From: Nocardiopsis mwathae
Lineage (GTDB): Bacteria; Actinomycetota; Actinomycetes; Streptosporangiales; Streptosporangiaceae
Direction: 5' to 3'
Assembly (NCBI RefSeq): GCF_014201195.1
Contig: NZ_JACHDS010000001.1
Span: 1,364,001-1,428,000, forward strand
Length of the DNA stretch: 64,000 nucleotides
The translations under genes were made by a program, and so were the position numbers. The notes under the pieces were generated by a model. It worked only from the letters and a program-made list of their open reading frames with translations. It was not told the DNA's origin and made no database searches. Shown piece by piece: positions 8,807-20,709 of this stretch (position 1 is the first letter of the stretch; each line of letters opens with the position of its first letter).

Positions 8807-9415
8807 TTGTCCGCCACACCCACCATCGGGGTCCTCGCCCTCCAGGGAGACACCGCCGAACACCTGCATGTCCTCGACGGGCTCGGCGTGCCCGCACGCC
8901 CCGTTCTGCGCCCCGAGGACCTCGACGGGATCGACGGCCTGATCCTCCCCGGTGGCGAGTCGACCACGATGTCCAAGCTCGCGGTGCGCTACGAGCTGAT
9001 GGACCCGATGCGCGAGCGCGTCCACGAAGGGCTCCCGGCCTACGGCACGTGCGCGGGCATGATCCTGCTCGCCGACCGGATCCTGGACGGCACCGCCGAC
9101 CAGCGGACCGTCGGGGGGATCGACATGACGGTGCGGCGCAACGCGTTCGGGCGGCAGACCGAGTCCTTCGAGTCGAAGGTCGACATCGAGGGGGTCGACG
9201 GAGGGCCGCTGGTGGCGGTGTTCATCCGCGCACCCTGGGTCGAGTCGGTGGGCCCGGACGTCGAGGTGATCGGCCAGGTCACCCACGGAGACCGGGCCGG
9301 TAGGATCGTCGCGGTACGTCAGGGGGCCCTGCTGGCCACCTCATTCCATCCCGAACTCACCGGGGACGCGCGTATCCACCGGCTCTTCGTCGACATGGTG
9401 AAAGGAAACGCATGA
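8807..9415 (+). CDS. pdxT: Pyridoxal 5'-phosphate synthase, glutaminase subunit
   Basis: 202 residues, class I glutamine amidotransferase. [14 protein letters not shown] at the N-terminus, the oxyanion region LPGGESTTM, nucleophile Cys in [11 protein letters not shown] and the catalytic His in SFHPELTGD. It supplies ammonia to PdxS. The start is a TTG at 8807 with GAGGGA upstream; no ATG is available near the conserved N-terminus. The stop overlaps the yebC ATG, indicating translational coupling. Confidence 0.93.
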   Translation: MSATPTIGVLALQGDTAEHLHVLDGLGVPARPVLRPEDLDGIDGLILPGGESTTMSKLAVRYELMDPMRERVHEGLPAYGTCAGMILLADRILDGTADQRTVGGIDMTVRRNAFGRQTESFESKVDIEGVDGGPLVAVFIRAPWVESVGPDVEVIGQVTHGDRAGRIVAVRQGALLATSFHPELTGDARIHRLFVDMVKGNA

Positions 9416-10161
9416 GCGGCCACTCCAAGTGGGCCACCACGAAGCACAAGAAAGCCGTCATCGACGCCAAGCGAGGCAAGCTCTTCGCCAAGCTGATCAA
9501 GAACGTCGAGGTGGCCGCGCGTACTGGTGGTGGCGACCCGGATGGCAACCCGACGCTGTTCGACGCCATCCAGAAGGCGAAGAAGAACTCGGTCCCGCTG
9601 GACAACATCGAGCGCGCCCGCAAGCGCGGGTCCGGTGAGGAGGCCGGCGGGTCCAACTGGGAGACCATCATGTACGAGGGCTACGCCCCTGGCGGCGTGG
9701 CCCTGCTCGTCGAGTGCCTCACGGACAACCGCAACCGCGCGGCGTCGGAGGTGCGCGTGGCGGTCACCCGCAACGGCGGCTCCATGGCCGACGCCGGATC
9801 GGTGTCCTACCTGTTCACCCGCAAGGGCGTGGTGATCGTACCGAAGGAGGGCACCTCCGAGGACGACGTCACGCTCGCGGTCCTGGACGCCGGCGCCGAG
9901 GACGTCAACGACCTCGGCGCGGCCTTCGAGGTCGTCTGCGAGGCCACCGACCTGGTACCCGTCCGCACGGCGCTGCAGGGGGCCGGCATCGACTACGAGT
10001 CGGCCGAGACCTCCTTCCTGCCCAGCATGGAGGTGCCCCTCGGTGAGGAGGACGCCAAGAAGGTGATGCGCGTCGTCGACGCCCTGGAGGACTCCGACGA
10101 CGTCCAGAACGTGTTCACCAACGCCGACATCCCCGACGAGGTCATGGAGAAGATCGGCTGA
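9412..10161 (+). CDS. yebC: YebC/PmpR family DNA-binding regulatory / translation factor
   Basis: 249 residues, full length. N-terminus [20 protein letters not shown] and [16 protein letters not shown] are family signatures. Members are described as transcription regulators and, for some, as factors relieving ribosome stalling. Overlap with pdxT (ATGA) and the usual placement just before ruvC fit the conserved actinobacterial order. Confidence 0.93.
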   Translation: MSGHSKWATTKHKKAVIDAKRGKLFAKLIKNVEVAARTGGGDPDGNPTLFDAIQKAKKNSVPLDNIERARKRGSGEEAGGSNWETIMYEGYAPGGVALLVECLTDNRNRAASEVRVAVTRNGGSMADAGSVSYLFTRKGVVIVPKEGTSEDDVTLAVLDAGAEDVNDLGAAFEVVCEATDLVPVRTALQGAGIDYESAETSFLPSMEVPLGEEDAKKVMRVVDALEDSDDVQNVFTNADIPDEVMEKIG

Positions 10162-10184
10162 CGGCGCGGCACACCCGCACTCTG

Positions 10185-10224
10185 CGCCTCGGGCCCCGCT
10201 GCACCGCAGCCGGGGCCCGAGGCG
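10185..10224 (+). terminator. Terminator hairpin after yebC
   Basis: Perfect 14-bp stem (10185-10198 with 10211-10224); the 12-nt loop can itself pair as CTGC-ACC-GCAG. Lies 24 nt after the stop. Confidence 0.8.
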
Positions 10225-10331
10225 TTCGCCGTGAAGGCCCCATCGCCCGATATGGTGGGCGACGCCCAGCCGCGGCCCGGCTCCACGGGCCGCGCCGTCC
10301 CCCGATCGAGCAACGGTGAGGAACCAGGCCG

Positions 10332-10787
10332 ATGAACGCGCCCGGAGAGTACCCCTACGACCCCTCCCAGCCCTACGGCTACCACCAGCCGCCGCCCGGC
10401 GGCCCGGGTACGCCGCCGCCCGGCGGCCCCTACGGCCCCGGCACCCCGCCTCCACCGCCGGGCGGGGCCGTGCCGCAGGCGCCGGTGCCCAAGGGCTTCT
10501 TCGGATCGCTGTTCGATCTCTCCTTCCGGGACTTCGTCACATCCAAGATCATCAAGCTGCTCTACATCCTGTGGCTCGTGATGATCGGCCTGTTCACCCT
10601 GAGCGGCATCATCACCGCCTTCACGATCATGGCGATCGAGCCCGTCAGCGGGTTCCTCACCCTGGTCGGCGCCGTCCTCGGCGGTGCCATCGCGGTACTC
10701 ATCACCCGCGTCGGGCTCGAACTGCTGATCGTGGTCTTCCGCATCAGCGAGGACCTGTCCGCCATCCGCCAGCGCGGCGGCTTCTGA
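10332..10787 (+). CDS. DUF4282 domain membrane protein
   Basis: 151 residues. The first ~55 are Pro/Gly/Tyr-rich with repeated PPGGP units. The rest holds [20 protein letters not shown] and two predicted membrane helices, characteristic of DUF4282. The C-terminus ([15 protein letters not shown]) is amphipathic and cytoplasmic. Function unknown. It is isolated between two strong terminators, so it is its own transcription unit. Confidence 0.8.
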   Translation: MNAPGEYPYDPSQPYGYHQPPPGGPGTPPPGGPYGPGTPPPPPGGAVPQAPVPKGFFGSLFDLSFRDFVTSKIIKLLYILWLVMIGLFTLSGIITAFTIMAIEPVSGFLTLVGAVLGGAIAVLITRVGLELLIVVFRISEDLSAIRQRGGF

Positions 10788-10793
10788 GCCACC

Positions 10794-10828
10794 CCGCGGG
10801 GAGGCCCGCGCCGCGGGCCTCCCCGCGG
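10794..10828 (+). terminator. Terminator hairpin after the DUF4282 gene
   Basis: Perfect 16-bp stem with a 3-nt loop, 6 nt after the stop. Very GC-rich, no T-tract. Confidence 0.8.
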
Positions 10829-11011
10829 TTCCCCTGCCGCGGCCTCCGCCCCGGGCATGTCGATGATCCACCGCTGTCCCCACCTGCCGGTAGGCTCGGA
10901 CCCCGCGAACGGGCGTTCGACGCCCGGCGCGCCCCGAGCCGAGGCGGTACCGCGACCAGCGCCCCACGCCGCGGCGACCACCCCTCGACGGACGACACGG
11001 AGGAAGCGCGC

Positions 11012-11557
11012 GTGCGGGTATTGGGAGTCGACCCGGGTCTCACCCGGTGCGGCATCGGCGTCGTCGACGGCGCCATCGGGCGGCCGCTCGGCCTCGTCGC
11101 CGCCGGCGTGGTGCGCACCGCCGCCGACACCGAACTGCCCGCCCGGCTCCTGGGAATCGAACAGGGCATGGAGGCGTGGCTCGACGAGCACCGCCCCGAC
11201 GCCGTCGCGGTCGAGCGCGTCTTCGCGCAGCACAACGTCAGTACCGTCATGGGCACCGCACAGGCCAGCGCCATCGCCATCACCTGCGCGGCCCGCCGCG
11301 GCCTGCCGGTCGCCCTGCACACCCCCAGCGAGATCAAGGCCGCCGTCACCGGCAGCGGCCGAGCGGAGAAATCCCAGGTCCAGCACATGGTCGCGCGGCT
11401 GCTCAACCTCGATGCCGCGCCCAGGCCCGCCGACGCCGCCGATGCCGTCGCCCTGGCCATCTGCCACATCTGGCGGGGCGGCGCCCAGGACCGGGTGGCC
11501 CGCGCCCAGCAGGAGTTCGCCCGCAAGGTGGAGATGGCGCGGCGTGCCCGCGGATGA
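11012..11557 (+). CDS. ruvC: Crossover junction endodeoxyribonuclease RuvC
   Basis: 181 residues. N-terminus [20 protein letters not shown] with catalytic D7, the acidic VERVF block near residue 70 and the C-terminal [12 protein letters not shown]. It cuts Holliday junctions at symmetric sites. GTG start with AGGAA at 11001. First gene of the ruvCAB cluster; the 76-bp gap to ruvA has its own ribosome site. Confidence 0.95.
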   Translation: MRVLGVDPGLTRCGIGVVDGAIGRPLGLVAAGVVRTAADTELPARLLGIEQGMEAWLDEHRPDAVAVERVFAQHNVSTVMGTAQASAIAITCAARRGLPVALHTPSEIKAAVTGSGRAEKSQVQHMVARLLNLDAAPRPADAADAVALAICHIWRGGAQDRVARAQQEFARKVEMARRARG

Positions 11558-11633
11558 CGCGGGACCGCGCTCCGCACCCGCCCCACCGCACACCCACCGA
11601 CCAGGATCCACGAGAGGAAAGTAGGAGAATGCC

Positions 11634-12251
11634 GTGATCGCGTTCCTCAGCGGCCGCGTGGCGGCCCGGGGCATCGGCACCGCCGTCATCGAGGTGGGCG
11701 GCGTCGGCATGACCGCGCAGTGCACCCCCGCCACGCTGGCCGCACTGCGGGTGGGGGAGCCCGCCACGCTGGCCACCTCCCTCGTCGTCCGGGAGGACTC
11801 CCTGACCCTCTACGGCTTCGCCGACGACGACGAGCGCGACGTCTTCGAGCGCGTCCAGACCGCCGGCGGGGTCGGGCCGCGCCTGGCCCTGGCCATGCTC
11901 GCCGTGCACACGCCCGACGCGCTCCGCCAGGCCGTCGCAGCGGAGGACACCGCCGCGCTCACCCGCGTCCCGGGCATCGGCAAGAAGGGCGCCCAGCGGA
12001 TCGTCCTGGAACTGCGGGACAAGCTCGGCGCCCCCACCGGCGCACCGGGTACAGCCGACGGCACGGCCGACACCGCGGCACCCGCGGCCGCCGCGCCTTG
12101 GCGCCCCCAGGTCGTCTCCGGTCTCGTCAACCTGGGCTGGTCCGCCCGGGACGCCGAGGCAGCCGCCGACGCCGTCGCTCCCCAAGCCGACGAGCGGCCC
12201 GATGTCGCCGTGCTGCTCCGCAGCGCCCTGCGCTCCCTCAGCCGCGCCTGA
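11634..12251 (+). CDS. ruvA: Holliday junction DNA helicase subunit RuvA
   Basis: 205 residues. OB-fold N-terminus MIAFLSGRVAARG, helix-hairpin-helix motif in LTRVPGIGKKGAQRIVLEL and a small C-terminal domain (VNLGWSARDAEAA) that contacts RuvB. The linker is Ala/Thr-rich. GTG start after GTAGGAG. It tetramerises on the four-way junction and recruits RuvB. Confidence 0.95.
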   Translation: MIAFLSGRVAARGIGTAVIEVGGVGMTAQCTPATLAALRVGEPATLATSLVVREDSLTLYGFADDDERDVFERVQTAGGVGPRLALAMLAVHTPDALRQAVAAEDTAALTRVPGIGKKGAQRIVLELRDKLGAPTGAPGTADGTADTAAPAAAAPWRPQVVSGLVNLGWSARDAEAAADAVAPQADERPDVAVLLRSALRSLSRA

Positions 12252-12357
12252 CCCCCACCATCCCTTCCGCCGGTTCCGGCAGGATCGACCCGATACGCGG
12301 TGACCGCGGTCGGTACCCCCGGGACCGGCGGGAGGAGGAAAGGAAACCGCCGACGCC

Positions 12358-13425
12358 ATGACCGAGCACGAACGCGACATGGTCTCACCCGACGCCGACG
12401 CAGACGACCGGGCGCTCGAAGGCGCCCTGCGCCCCCGGAGGCTGGAGGACTTCGTCGGCCAGGAGCGGGTCCGCGAGCAGCTGTCGCTGGTGCTGCGCGG
12501 CGCCCAGCGGCGCGGCCGCGCCCCCGACCACATCCTCATGTCGGGCGGACCGGGCCTGGGCAAGACCACGCTGGCCATGATCATCGCCGCGGAGCTCGGC
12601 GCACCGCTGCGGATCACCTCCGGCCCGGCCATCGAACGCTCCGGCGACCTCGCGGCGGTGCTGTCCACCCTGCAGGAGGGCGAGGTGCTCTTCCTCGACG
12701 AGATCCACCGCATGGCGCGGCCCGCCGAGGAGATGCTGTACGTCGCCATGGAGGACTTCCGGGTCGACGTCGTCGTCGGCAAGGGGCCCGGCGCGACCGC
12801 GATCCCCCTCGACATCGCGCCGTTCACCCTGGTCGGGGCCACCACCCGGGCCGGGCTGCTGCCGGCCCCGCTGCGCGACCGGTTCGGGTTCACCGCGCAG
12901 ATGGACTTCTACCGGCCCGACGAGCTCGAACTCATCCTGCGCCGCTCGGCCGGGCTGCTCGGCGTCGCCCTCGACGACGACGCCGCCGTCGAGATCGCCG
13001 GACGCTCCCGGGGCACGCCGCGTATCGCCAACCGGCTGCTCCGGCGCGTGCGGGACTACGCGGAGGTGAACGGCGACGGCCGACTCACGCTCGGCACCGC
13101 GCGCGCCGCACTCACCCTCTACGAGGTCGACGGTCAGGGGCTGGACCGGCTCGACCGCGCAGTGCTGGACGCCCTGCTGCGGCGGTTCCGCGGCGGCCCG
13201 GTCGGGCTGTCCACCCTCGCGGTGTCGGTGGGGGAGGAGCCCGAGACCGTGGAGGTCGTCGCCGAACCGTTCCTGGTGCGGTCGGGGCTGATCGCCCGCA
13301 CACCCCGCGGCCGCGTGGCCACCCCCGAGGCGTGGGAGCACATGGGCGTCACCCCGCCCCCGGGCGCCGCCTTCGGCGCCGGGATCTGCGACGGCGCGTC
13401 CGCCGACCCGCCGGAACCGTCCTGA
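12358..13425 (+). CDS. ruvB: Holliday junction branch-migration ATPase RuvB
   Basis: 355 residues. Walker A GGPGLGKT at 63-70, Walker B LFLDEIHR around 111-118, sensor 1 [10 protein letters not shown] and arginine finger region PLRDRFG, then a C-terminal winged helix. It is the AAA+ motor for branch migration with RuvA. ATG at 12358 with an AGGAGGAAAGGA region upstream. The 222-bp gap before yajC holds a -10-like TAAGCT near 13457. Confidence 0.96.
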   Translation: MTEHERDMVSPDADADDRALEGALRPRRLEDFVGQERVREQLSLVLRGAQRRGRAPDHILMSGGPGLGKTTLAMIIAAELGAPLRITSGPAIERSGDLAAVLSTLQEGEVLFLDEIHRMARPAEEMLYVAMEDFRVDVVVGKGPGATAIPLDIAPFTLVGATTRAGLLPAPLRDRFGFTAQMDFYRPDELELILRRSAGLLGVALDDDAAVEIAGRSRGTPRIANRLLRRVRDYAEVNGDGRLTLGTARAALTLYEVDGQGLDRLDRAVLDALLRRFRGGPVGLSTLAVSVGEEPETVEVVAEPFLVRSGLIARTPRGRVATPEAWEHMGVTPPPGAAFGAGICDGASADPPEPS

Positions 13426-13648
13426 CCTCGTGATCCGGCCGACACCGGGAGCACGTAAGCTGAGTGGCGGAACTCACCGGCGCGCGGTCTCGCCCGTGCC
13501 GCGCGGCCCTCGCCGCCGGACCGGAACGGCCCGAGCATGAGCCGTCGGGAACATGTGGCCCGCGCCGCCCGTTGACCAGGGCGCGACGTTTCGTTTTCCA
13601 TGCCCGCGTGGCGGTGGCCACGAGCAGACACACAAGGAAGGACACCCC

Positions 13649-14029
13649 GTGGAGGGCCAAGACATACTCCTAGCGGCCGCCCAGCAGGACGGCGGCGGCA
13701 TCCTTGGGATGATCCTCCCGTTCTTGCTGATCGCGGTCGTGTTCTGGCTGCTCATCCTGCGCCCGCAGCAGAAGCGGCGGCAGCAGGAGGTCCAGATGCA
13801 GAGCACGCTGCAGCCGGGCGTGGAGGTGCTGACCAAGGCCGGCTTCTACGGCACCGTGGTCGAGGTCCGGGAGAACGAGGTCGAACTGGAGATCTCTCCC
13901 GGCTCCCGGATCCGGATGCTGAAGATCGGCATCGGTGACGTCGTCACCCCCGGCCAGGGGACTCCGGATGACACCCCCGTCGAGGACCGCCCCGACTTCC
14001 CCGGCGGCTCGGGCGGCCCCAAGAACTGA
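13649..14029 (+). CDS. yajC: Preprotein translocase subunit YajC
   Basis: 126 residues. A short periplasmic start, one membrane helix (ILGMILPFLLIAVVFWLLIL), the family hallmark RPQQKRRQ, then a soluble domain (LQPGVEVLTKAGFYGTVVEV). YajC associates with SecDF in the Sec translocon. GTG start with AAGGAAGG upstream. In most actinobacteria secD and secF follow; here a terminator and then apt follow directly. Confidence 0.92.
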   Translation: MEGQDILLAAAQQDGGGILGMILPFLLIAVVFWLLILRPQQKRRQQEVQMQSTLQPGVEVLTKAGFYGTVVEVRENEVELEISPGSRIRMLKIGIGDVVTPGQGTPDDTPVEDRPDFPGGSGGPKN

Positions 14030-14066
14030 CCGCCGCGCCGCCGAGGCGGCGACCGGCGAGGCACTG

Positions 14067-14099
14067 GCGCACCGGCCCCGCACCGCGGGGCCGGTGCGC
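14067..14099 (+). terminator. Terminator hairpin after yajC
   Basis: Perfect 15-bp stem with a 3-nt loop, 37 nt after the yajC stop, separating it from apt. Confidence 0.8.
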
Positions 14100-14184
14100 G
14101 TTGTTCGCCGTCGTTCCCGCCGCGGCCCCTGATCCCCCACCCCTGGACCCCGAACCTCCGACGAAGGCGAGACGACCCCACACC

Positions 14185-14733
14185 ATGGCCGAACAACTCA
14201 CCCGCCGCGACGACCTGAGCGACCTGATCGCGGCGGGCATCCGCGACGTTCCCGACTTCCCCAAGCCGGGCATCACGTTCAAGGACATCACCCCGCTGCT
14301 GGCGACCCCGGCCTCGCTGCGCGCCGTGGTGACCGCCGTCGCCGACCGGTACGCGGGCGCGGGCGTCGACACGGTCGTCGGCTTGGAGGCCCGAGGGTTC
14401 ATCCTGGGCGCGCCCGTCGCCCTGGAACTCGACGCGGGTTTCGTTCCGATCCGCAAAGCCGGGAAACTGCCCTCGCGGACACTGCGGGAATCCTATGATC
14501 TGGAGTACGGCACCGCGACGGTCGAGATGCACGCCGACGCGATCACTCCTGGTAGCCGCGTGCTCATCGTCGATGACGTGCTGGCCACCGGCGGCACAAG
14601 CAGGGCCGCGGTGGAGCTGGTCCGCAAAGCGGGTGGTACCGTCGTGGGACTCTCGGTCCTGATGGAGCTCGCCTCCCTCCAGGGCCGCGATCAGCTGTCC
14701 GACGTGAACGTCCACGCTCTCACCGTGGTCTGA
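14185..14733 (+). CDS. apt: Adenine phosphoribosyltransferase
   Basis: 182 residues. IRDVPDFPKPGITFKDITPL and the PRPP-binding loop VLIVDDVLATGGTS are diagnostic; VGLEARGFILGAP is the other conserved block. It salvages adenine to AMP. ATG at 14185; no strong ribosome site is seen. Placement between yajC and rel is the conserved actinobacterial order. The downstream gap carries a probable rel promoter: inverted repeat ATGCCC-N7-GGGCAT at 14786-14804, then TAGACT. Confidence 0.94.
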   Translation: MAEQLTRRDDLSDLIAAGIRDVPDFPKPGITFKDITPLLATPASLRAVVTAVADRYAGAGVDTVVGLEARGFILGAPVALELDAGFVPIRKAGKLPSRTLRESYDLEYGTATVEMHADAITPGSRVLIVDDVLATGGTSRAAVELVRKAGGTVVGLSVLMELASLQGRDQLSDVNVHALTVV

Positions 14734-14942
14734 GCCCGTCCCCTCCGGTTCCGGTGCTCCCGGCCGTCCCCTCCGACGTGCGGAGATGCCCACAAATCGG
14801 GCATTAGACTTACGGGCATAGCCGAGCTACGACGGCGCGTCGGTACTGGTGAGCCGATCGTTCACGACGCAGACGTCAACCCGGCGGGCCGCGAGGGCGA
14901 CGACCGTTCCCTTCTCGGGCACCGGGCCGAGCCGCGGGAGGG

Positions 14943-17477
<2,535 letters not shown>

Positions 17478-17525
17478 GCGGCGTGTCGGCCCTGCCCTCG
17501 TCGCAGGGCGGCCATACTGCCGAGT

Positions 17526-17885
17526 ATGTTGAAGCTCTCACTGGACGCACTCGCCCGCAAACACCTCGACACGGCGGCCAGGTCGTCGGCCGGACGCAGC
17601 GCTGAGACGTTCTACGGCGGACACGAGCACGTCCTGCGGCAGACCCTGATCGCGCTGATGCGCGGCAACTCCCTGTCGGGGCACGAAACCCCGGGCGAGT
17701 CCACCCTGTACGTCCTCAACGGTCGGGTGCGGCTGACCTCGGACACCGACATGTGGGAGGCGCGGACGGGCGACGTGCTGATCCTGCCCTCCGCCGAGCA
17801 CGCCATCGAGGCGCTGGAGGAGTCGGTCGTGGTCCTGACCGTGGCGATGCCCAAGACGGACGAGGGCACCTGGGCCCAGGAGTGA
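17526..17885 (+). CDS. Cupin domain protein
   Basis: 119 residues, a single small beta-barrel. The pattern LSGHETPGESTLYVLNGRVRL followed by TGDVLILPSAEHAIEALEES fits cupin motifs 1 and 2; the histidines at H-x5-E are plausible metal ligands. It probably binds or senses a small ligand; substrate unknown. It follows rel by 48 bp and is convergent with the DUF349 gene. Confidence 0.8.
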   Translation: MLKLSLDALARKHLDTAARSSAGRSAETFYGGHEHVLRQTLIALMRGNSLSGHETPGESTLYVLNGRVRLTSDTDMWEARTGDVLILPSAEHAIEALEESVVVLTVAMPKTDEGTWAQE

Positions 17886-17888
17886 ACC

Positions 17889-17914
17889 CCGCGGCACACC
17901 ACGACCTGCCGCGG
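17889..17914. terminator. Bidirectional hairpin between convergent genes
   Basis: CCGCGGCA and TGCCGCGG form an 8-bp stem around 10 nt, in the 46-bp gap between the cupin and DUF349 stops. Confidence 0.55.
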
Positions 17915-17931
17915 AGCTCCACCTCAGCGCA

Positions 17932-19164
17932 TCAGCTCATCTCGTCGAGCGTCTTCTCGGCCTCGGTCAGCCAGGAGCGGCGGGCCTCCAGCGCGTCGGT
18001 GACCTCGCGGACCTTGCGGTCGCTGCCGCCGACACGGGCCTTCTCCAGCTTCGCCTCCAACTCGGCGATGGAGTCGCGCAGCTGGGCGACCGTGGCCTCG
18101 GCACGGGCGCGCGCCTCGGGATTGGTGCGCTCCCACTCCTTCTCCTCGGCCTTGCGGACGCCCTCCTCGATCTTGCGGAAGGCACCCTCCAACCGGTCCC
18201 GGGCGTCGCGCGGCAGCGGGCCGGCCTCCTCCCAGGCCTCCTGGAAGGCGCGCAGCCTCGCGCGGGCCTCGCGCGGGTCGGCGATCGCGGAGATCTCCTG
18301 GCGGGCCTCCTCCAGGATCTTCTCCTTGGCCTCCGCGTTGACCTGCAGTTCGGCATCGCGCTCGGCGAAGACCGCGTTGCGGGCCTGGAAGAAGCGGTCC
18401 TGGGCGGCCTTGAACCGGGCCCACAGCTTGTCCTCGCTGGTCCGGTCGGCCCGGCCGGTGGCCTTCCACTGCTGCATCAGGTCCCGGTAGCGCCCGGCCG
18501 TGGGACCCCACTCGGTGGAGTCGGCCAGGGCCTCGGCCTCGGCGACGATCTGCTCCTTGTCCTTGCGGATCTGCTCGCGCTGCTGGTCCAGCCCGGCGAA
18601 GTAGGCCTTGCGGCGCTTGGAGAACGCGTTGCGGGCGGCGGACATGCGCTTCCACAGCGCCTGCTCGGTGGGGCGGTCGGCGCGCGGCGCGGCCTTCCAC
18701 TCGTCGATCAACTGACGCATCCGCTCGCCGCCGGTCTTCCAGTGCGTGGTCTCCTCGGCCACGCGCTCCGCCTCGGCGACGATGCGCTCCTTGATGTCGC
18801 GCGCCTCGGTGCGAGCCGCCTCCTGGGCGTGCTTCTGCTCGACCTTGCGCTGCTCCGCCCGCTCGGTGAGGGCGTCCAGCCGACGCTCCAACCCGTCGAG
18901 GTCGCCGACCGCGTTGGCGTCCCGCACGGCGGTGCGCAGCTTCTCAACGCTGGACAGCGCCTGGCCCGCCGACAGGTCGGTGGTGCGGAGTCGGTTCTCC
19001 AGCAGGTCGACCTCGGTCACCAGGGCGTCGTACTTGCGGCGGAAGAACGCGAGGGCCTCCTCGGGCGCGCCGGCCTGCCACGAACCGACGACACGTTCGC
19101 CCTCGCTCGTGCGCACGTAGACCGTGCCGTCGTCGTCTACGCGGCCCCAGGGGTCCGTGGTCAC
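17932..19164 (-). CDS. DUF349 domain coiled-coil protein
   Basis: 410 residues from GTG at 19164, which has GGAGG 5 nt upstream. After a short beta region (WGRVDDDGTVYVRTSEGERV) the protein is nearly all charged helix, with repeated DUF349 units carrying W-K and LW-RF patterns such as LWKRMSAARNAFSKRRKAYF and LWARFKAAQDRFFQARNAVF. Cytoplasmic, function unknown; located beside rel and the MBL hydrolase in many actinobacteria. An upstream in-frame extension to 19311 is unlikely because it overlaps the regulatory palindromes. Confidence 0.88.
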   Translation of the reverse strand: MTTDPWGRVDDDGTVYVRTSEGERVVGSWQAGAPEEALAFFRRKYDALVTEVDLLENRLRTTDLSAGQALSSVEKLRTAVRDANAVGDLDGLERRLDALTERAEQRKVEQKHAQEAARTEARDIKERIVAEAERVAEETTHWKTGGERMRQLIDEWKAAPRADRPTEQALWKRMSAARNAFSKRRKAYFAGLDQQREQIRKDKEQIVAEAEALADSTEWGPTAGRYRDLMQQWKATGRADRTSEDKLWARFKAAQDRFFQARNAVFAERDAELQVNAEAKEKILEEARQEISAIADPREARARLRAFQEAWEEAGPLPRDARDRLEGAFRKIEEGVRKAEEKEWERTNPEARARAEATVAQLRDSIAELEAKLEKARVGGSDRKVREVTDALEARRSWLTEAEKTLDEMS

Positions 19165-19763
19165 CGTGTCCTCCAGCTGTGATGTGCCTGACGCCGCGGC
19201 GTCGGGTCGTGTGTGTCGCGGCAGCCTACAACCTGATGTGCCGGGTCCGGTTGCGCACTCCGGCAGGCAGGGACTGACACGACGATGCATATGCACAATA
19301 TCCGTACACAATGTCGGATATCGAGCTTGTCCGACTACTGTTATCGCATCTCAGCGGGGTGGACCAGCGGGTGTCGAACGCGTTGGCCGCAGCGCCGGGA
19401 TGTCGGCCCGCCCCGGACTCCGGGTCCCGGAAGACCGGCCGAGATATGACGACGACCAATATGGCATCGACGGGCCGTCTGGCAAAGGGCCAAGTGGCGC
19501 GCGGTGATCGAATGGTGATGAAGCGGTACCGCCGCGACCCGCCGCGGAGGCCCCCGCAGGCCCGGGGGAACCACGAGGGTCACCGTCCCCGCCCACCGGA
19601 GGCCCGGACGGTGCGCGAATACCCGGTCGCCCCCCACCCCCTGTCCTCGGTACCCTCGGGGATAGGGACAGGGCCGCCCGCGCGGACGCCGCCGGACCGT
19701 CTCCACGCCCGGCCCCGCGAACACCCCGTGATCCACCGACAACGAATCGAGGACGACCCCGCC
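19165..19763. promoter_or_regulatory. 600-bp divergent intergenic region with palindromes
   Basis: No convincing gene. It contains a TGCATATGCA palindrome (19286-19295) and the inverted repeat ATATCCG-N10-CGGATAT (19298-19321), close to the start of the divergent DUF349 gene. The sequence is locally AT-richer than its surroundings, consistent with promoters and an operator. The right part up to 19763 is the leader of the MBL hydrolase. Confidence 0.5.
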
Positions 19764-20447
19764 GTGCTCATCGCCGCCTTTCCCGCCGGTCCGCTCGCCG
19801 CGAACTGCTACGTGGCCGCACCGGCCAAGGGCGCGGGGTGCGTCGTCATCGATCCCGGCCAGGACGCCTCCGCCGGACTGCGCAAGCTGCTGGACGAACA
19901 CGACCTCCGCCCCGAGGCGGTCCTGCTCACCCACGGCCACTTCGACCACGTCTGGTCGGCCGCCCAGGTGGGCGCGGCCCACGGTGTCCCCGTCCACATC
20001 CACTCCGCCGACCGCGCGCTGCTCACCGACCCGGCCAAGGGCCTCGACCCCGGCCTGGCCGCGCAACTGTCCGGCCTGCTGGGCGACGCCACCCCGGGAG
20101 AACCCGACGACCTGGTGGAACTGTCCGGCGGCGAGGAGCTGGACCACGCCGGACTGCGCATCACCGTCGAGCACGTCCCCGGCCACACCCCCGGCTCGGT
20201 CACCTTCGCCCTGCCGGGCGGCGACGAGCACCCCGGCATCCTGTTCACCGGCGACCTGCTGTTCGCGGGCTCCATCGGCCGCACCGACTTCCCCGGCGGC
20301 GACCACGCCGAGATCCTGCGCAGCCTGGACCGCGTCTGCCGCGATCACCCCGACGACACCGCGGTGCTCCCCGGTCACGGCCCCCAGACCACCATCGGCC
20401 GCGAGCGCGCCACCAACCCGTTCCTGCGAGATATCGCCGGCCGCTAG
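19764..20447 (+). CDS. Metallo-beta-lactamase fold hydrolase (glyoxalase II-like)
   Basis: 227 residues. The dinuclear zinc motif THGHFDHV, then HVPGHTPGSV, FTGDLLFAGSIGRTD and the final LPGHGPQT are complete, so the enzyme should be active. The family hydrolyses thioesters such as S-lactoyl conjugates; substrate here unknown. GTG at 19764 with GAGGA upstream is preferred; GTG at 19728 would add 12 residues. In relatives hisS follows; here aspS does. Its TAG stop uses the first G of a repeat element. Confidence 0.85.
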   Translation: MLIAAFPAGPLAANCYVAAPAKGAGCVVIDPGQDASAGLRKLLDEHDLRPEAVLLTHGHFDHVWSAAQVGAAHGVPVHIHSADRALLTDPAKGLDPGLAAQLSGLLGDATPGEPDDLVELSGGEELDHAGLRITVEHVPGHTPGSVTFALPGGDEHPGILFTGDLLFAGSIGRTDFPGGDHAEILRSLDRVCRDHPDDTAVLPGHGPQTTIGRERATNPFLRDIAGR

Positions 20448-20470
20448 GGCATGATCCACAGAACTCGCCC
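20447..20470. repeat. 24-nt solo hairpin repeat at a stop codon
   Basis: GGGCATGATCCACAGAAC then TCGCCC, preceded by TA. The first G is the third base of the MBL hydrolase stop TAG (20445-20447). Same family as 3507, 36223 and 58121. Confidence 0.75.
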
Positions 20471-20709
20471 CGGCCCGGTGCCCCGCATCGTCCGGGTCGG
20501 CCGCGCCGTCCACCGGCGCCACCACCGTGATCACCCCGGCCGCACCGTCCGAGGAACGGCCTGAGCCGGTCGGACACCGCCGTCATCGGGGGCGACCGAG
20601 GCCCGAGGCCGACCCGCGTGTGTGATCGAGGCGGTGGCCGAGATGGGTCGGGACTTCGCGCGCGTCAGGCAAGATGAGTTGTACTTGAGAACGTTGAAGG
20701 AGAACTCCG

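Noticed and set aside
19311-19763. In-frame upstream extension of the MBL hydrolase
   Set aside because: Not conserved in the family; contains palindromes and arginine-rich non-protein-like sequence. The start at 19764 matches family N-termini.
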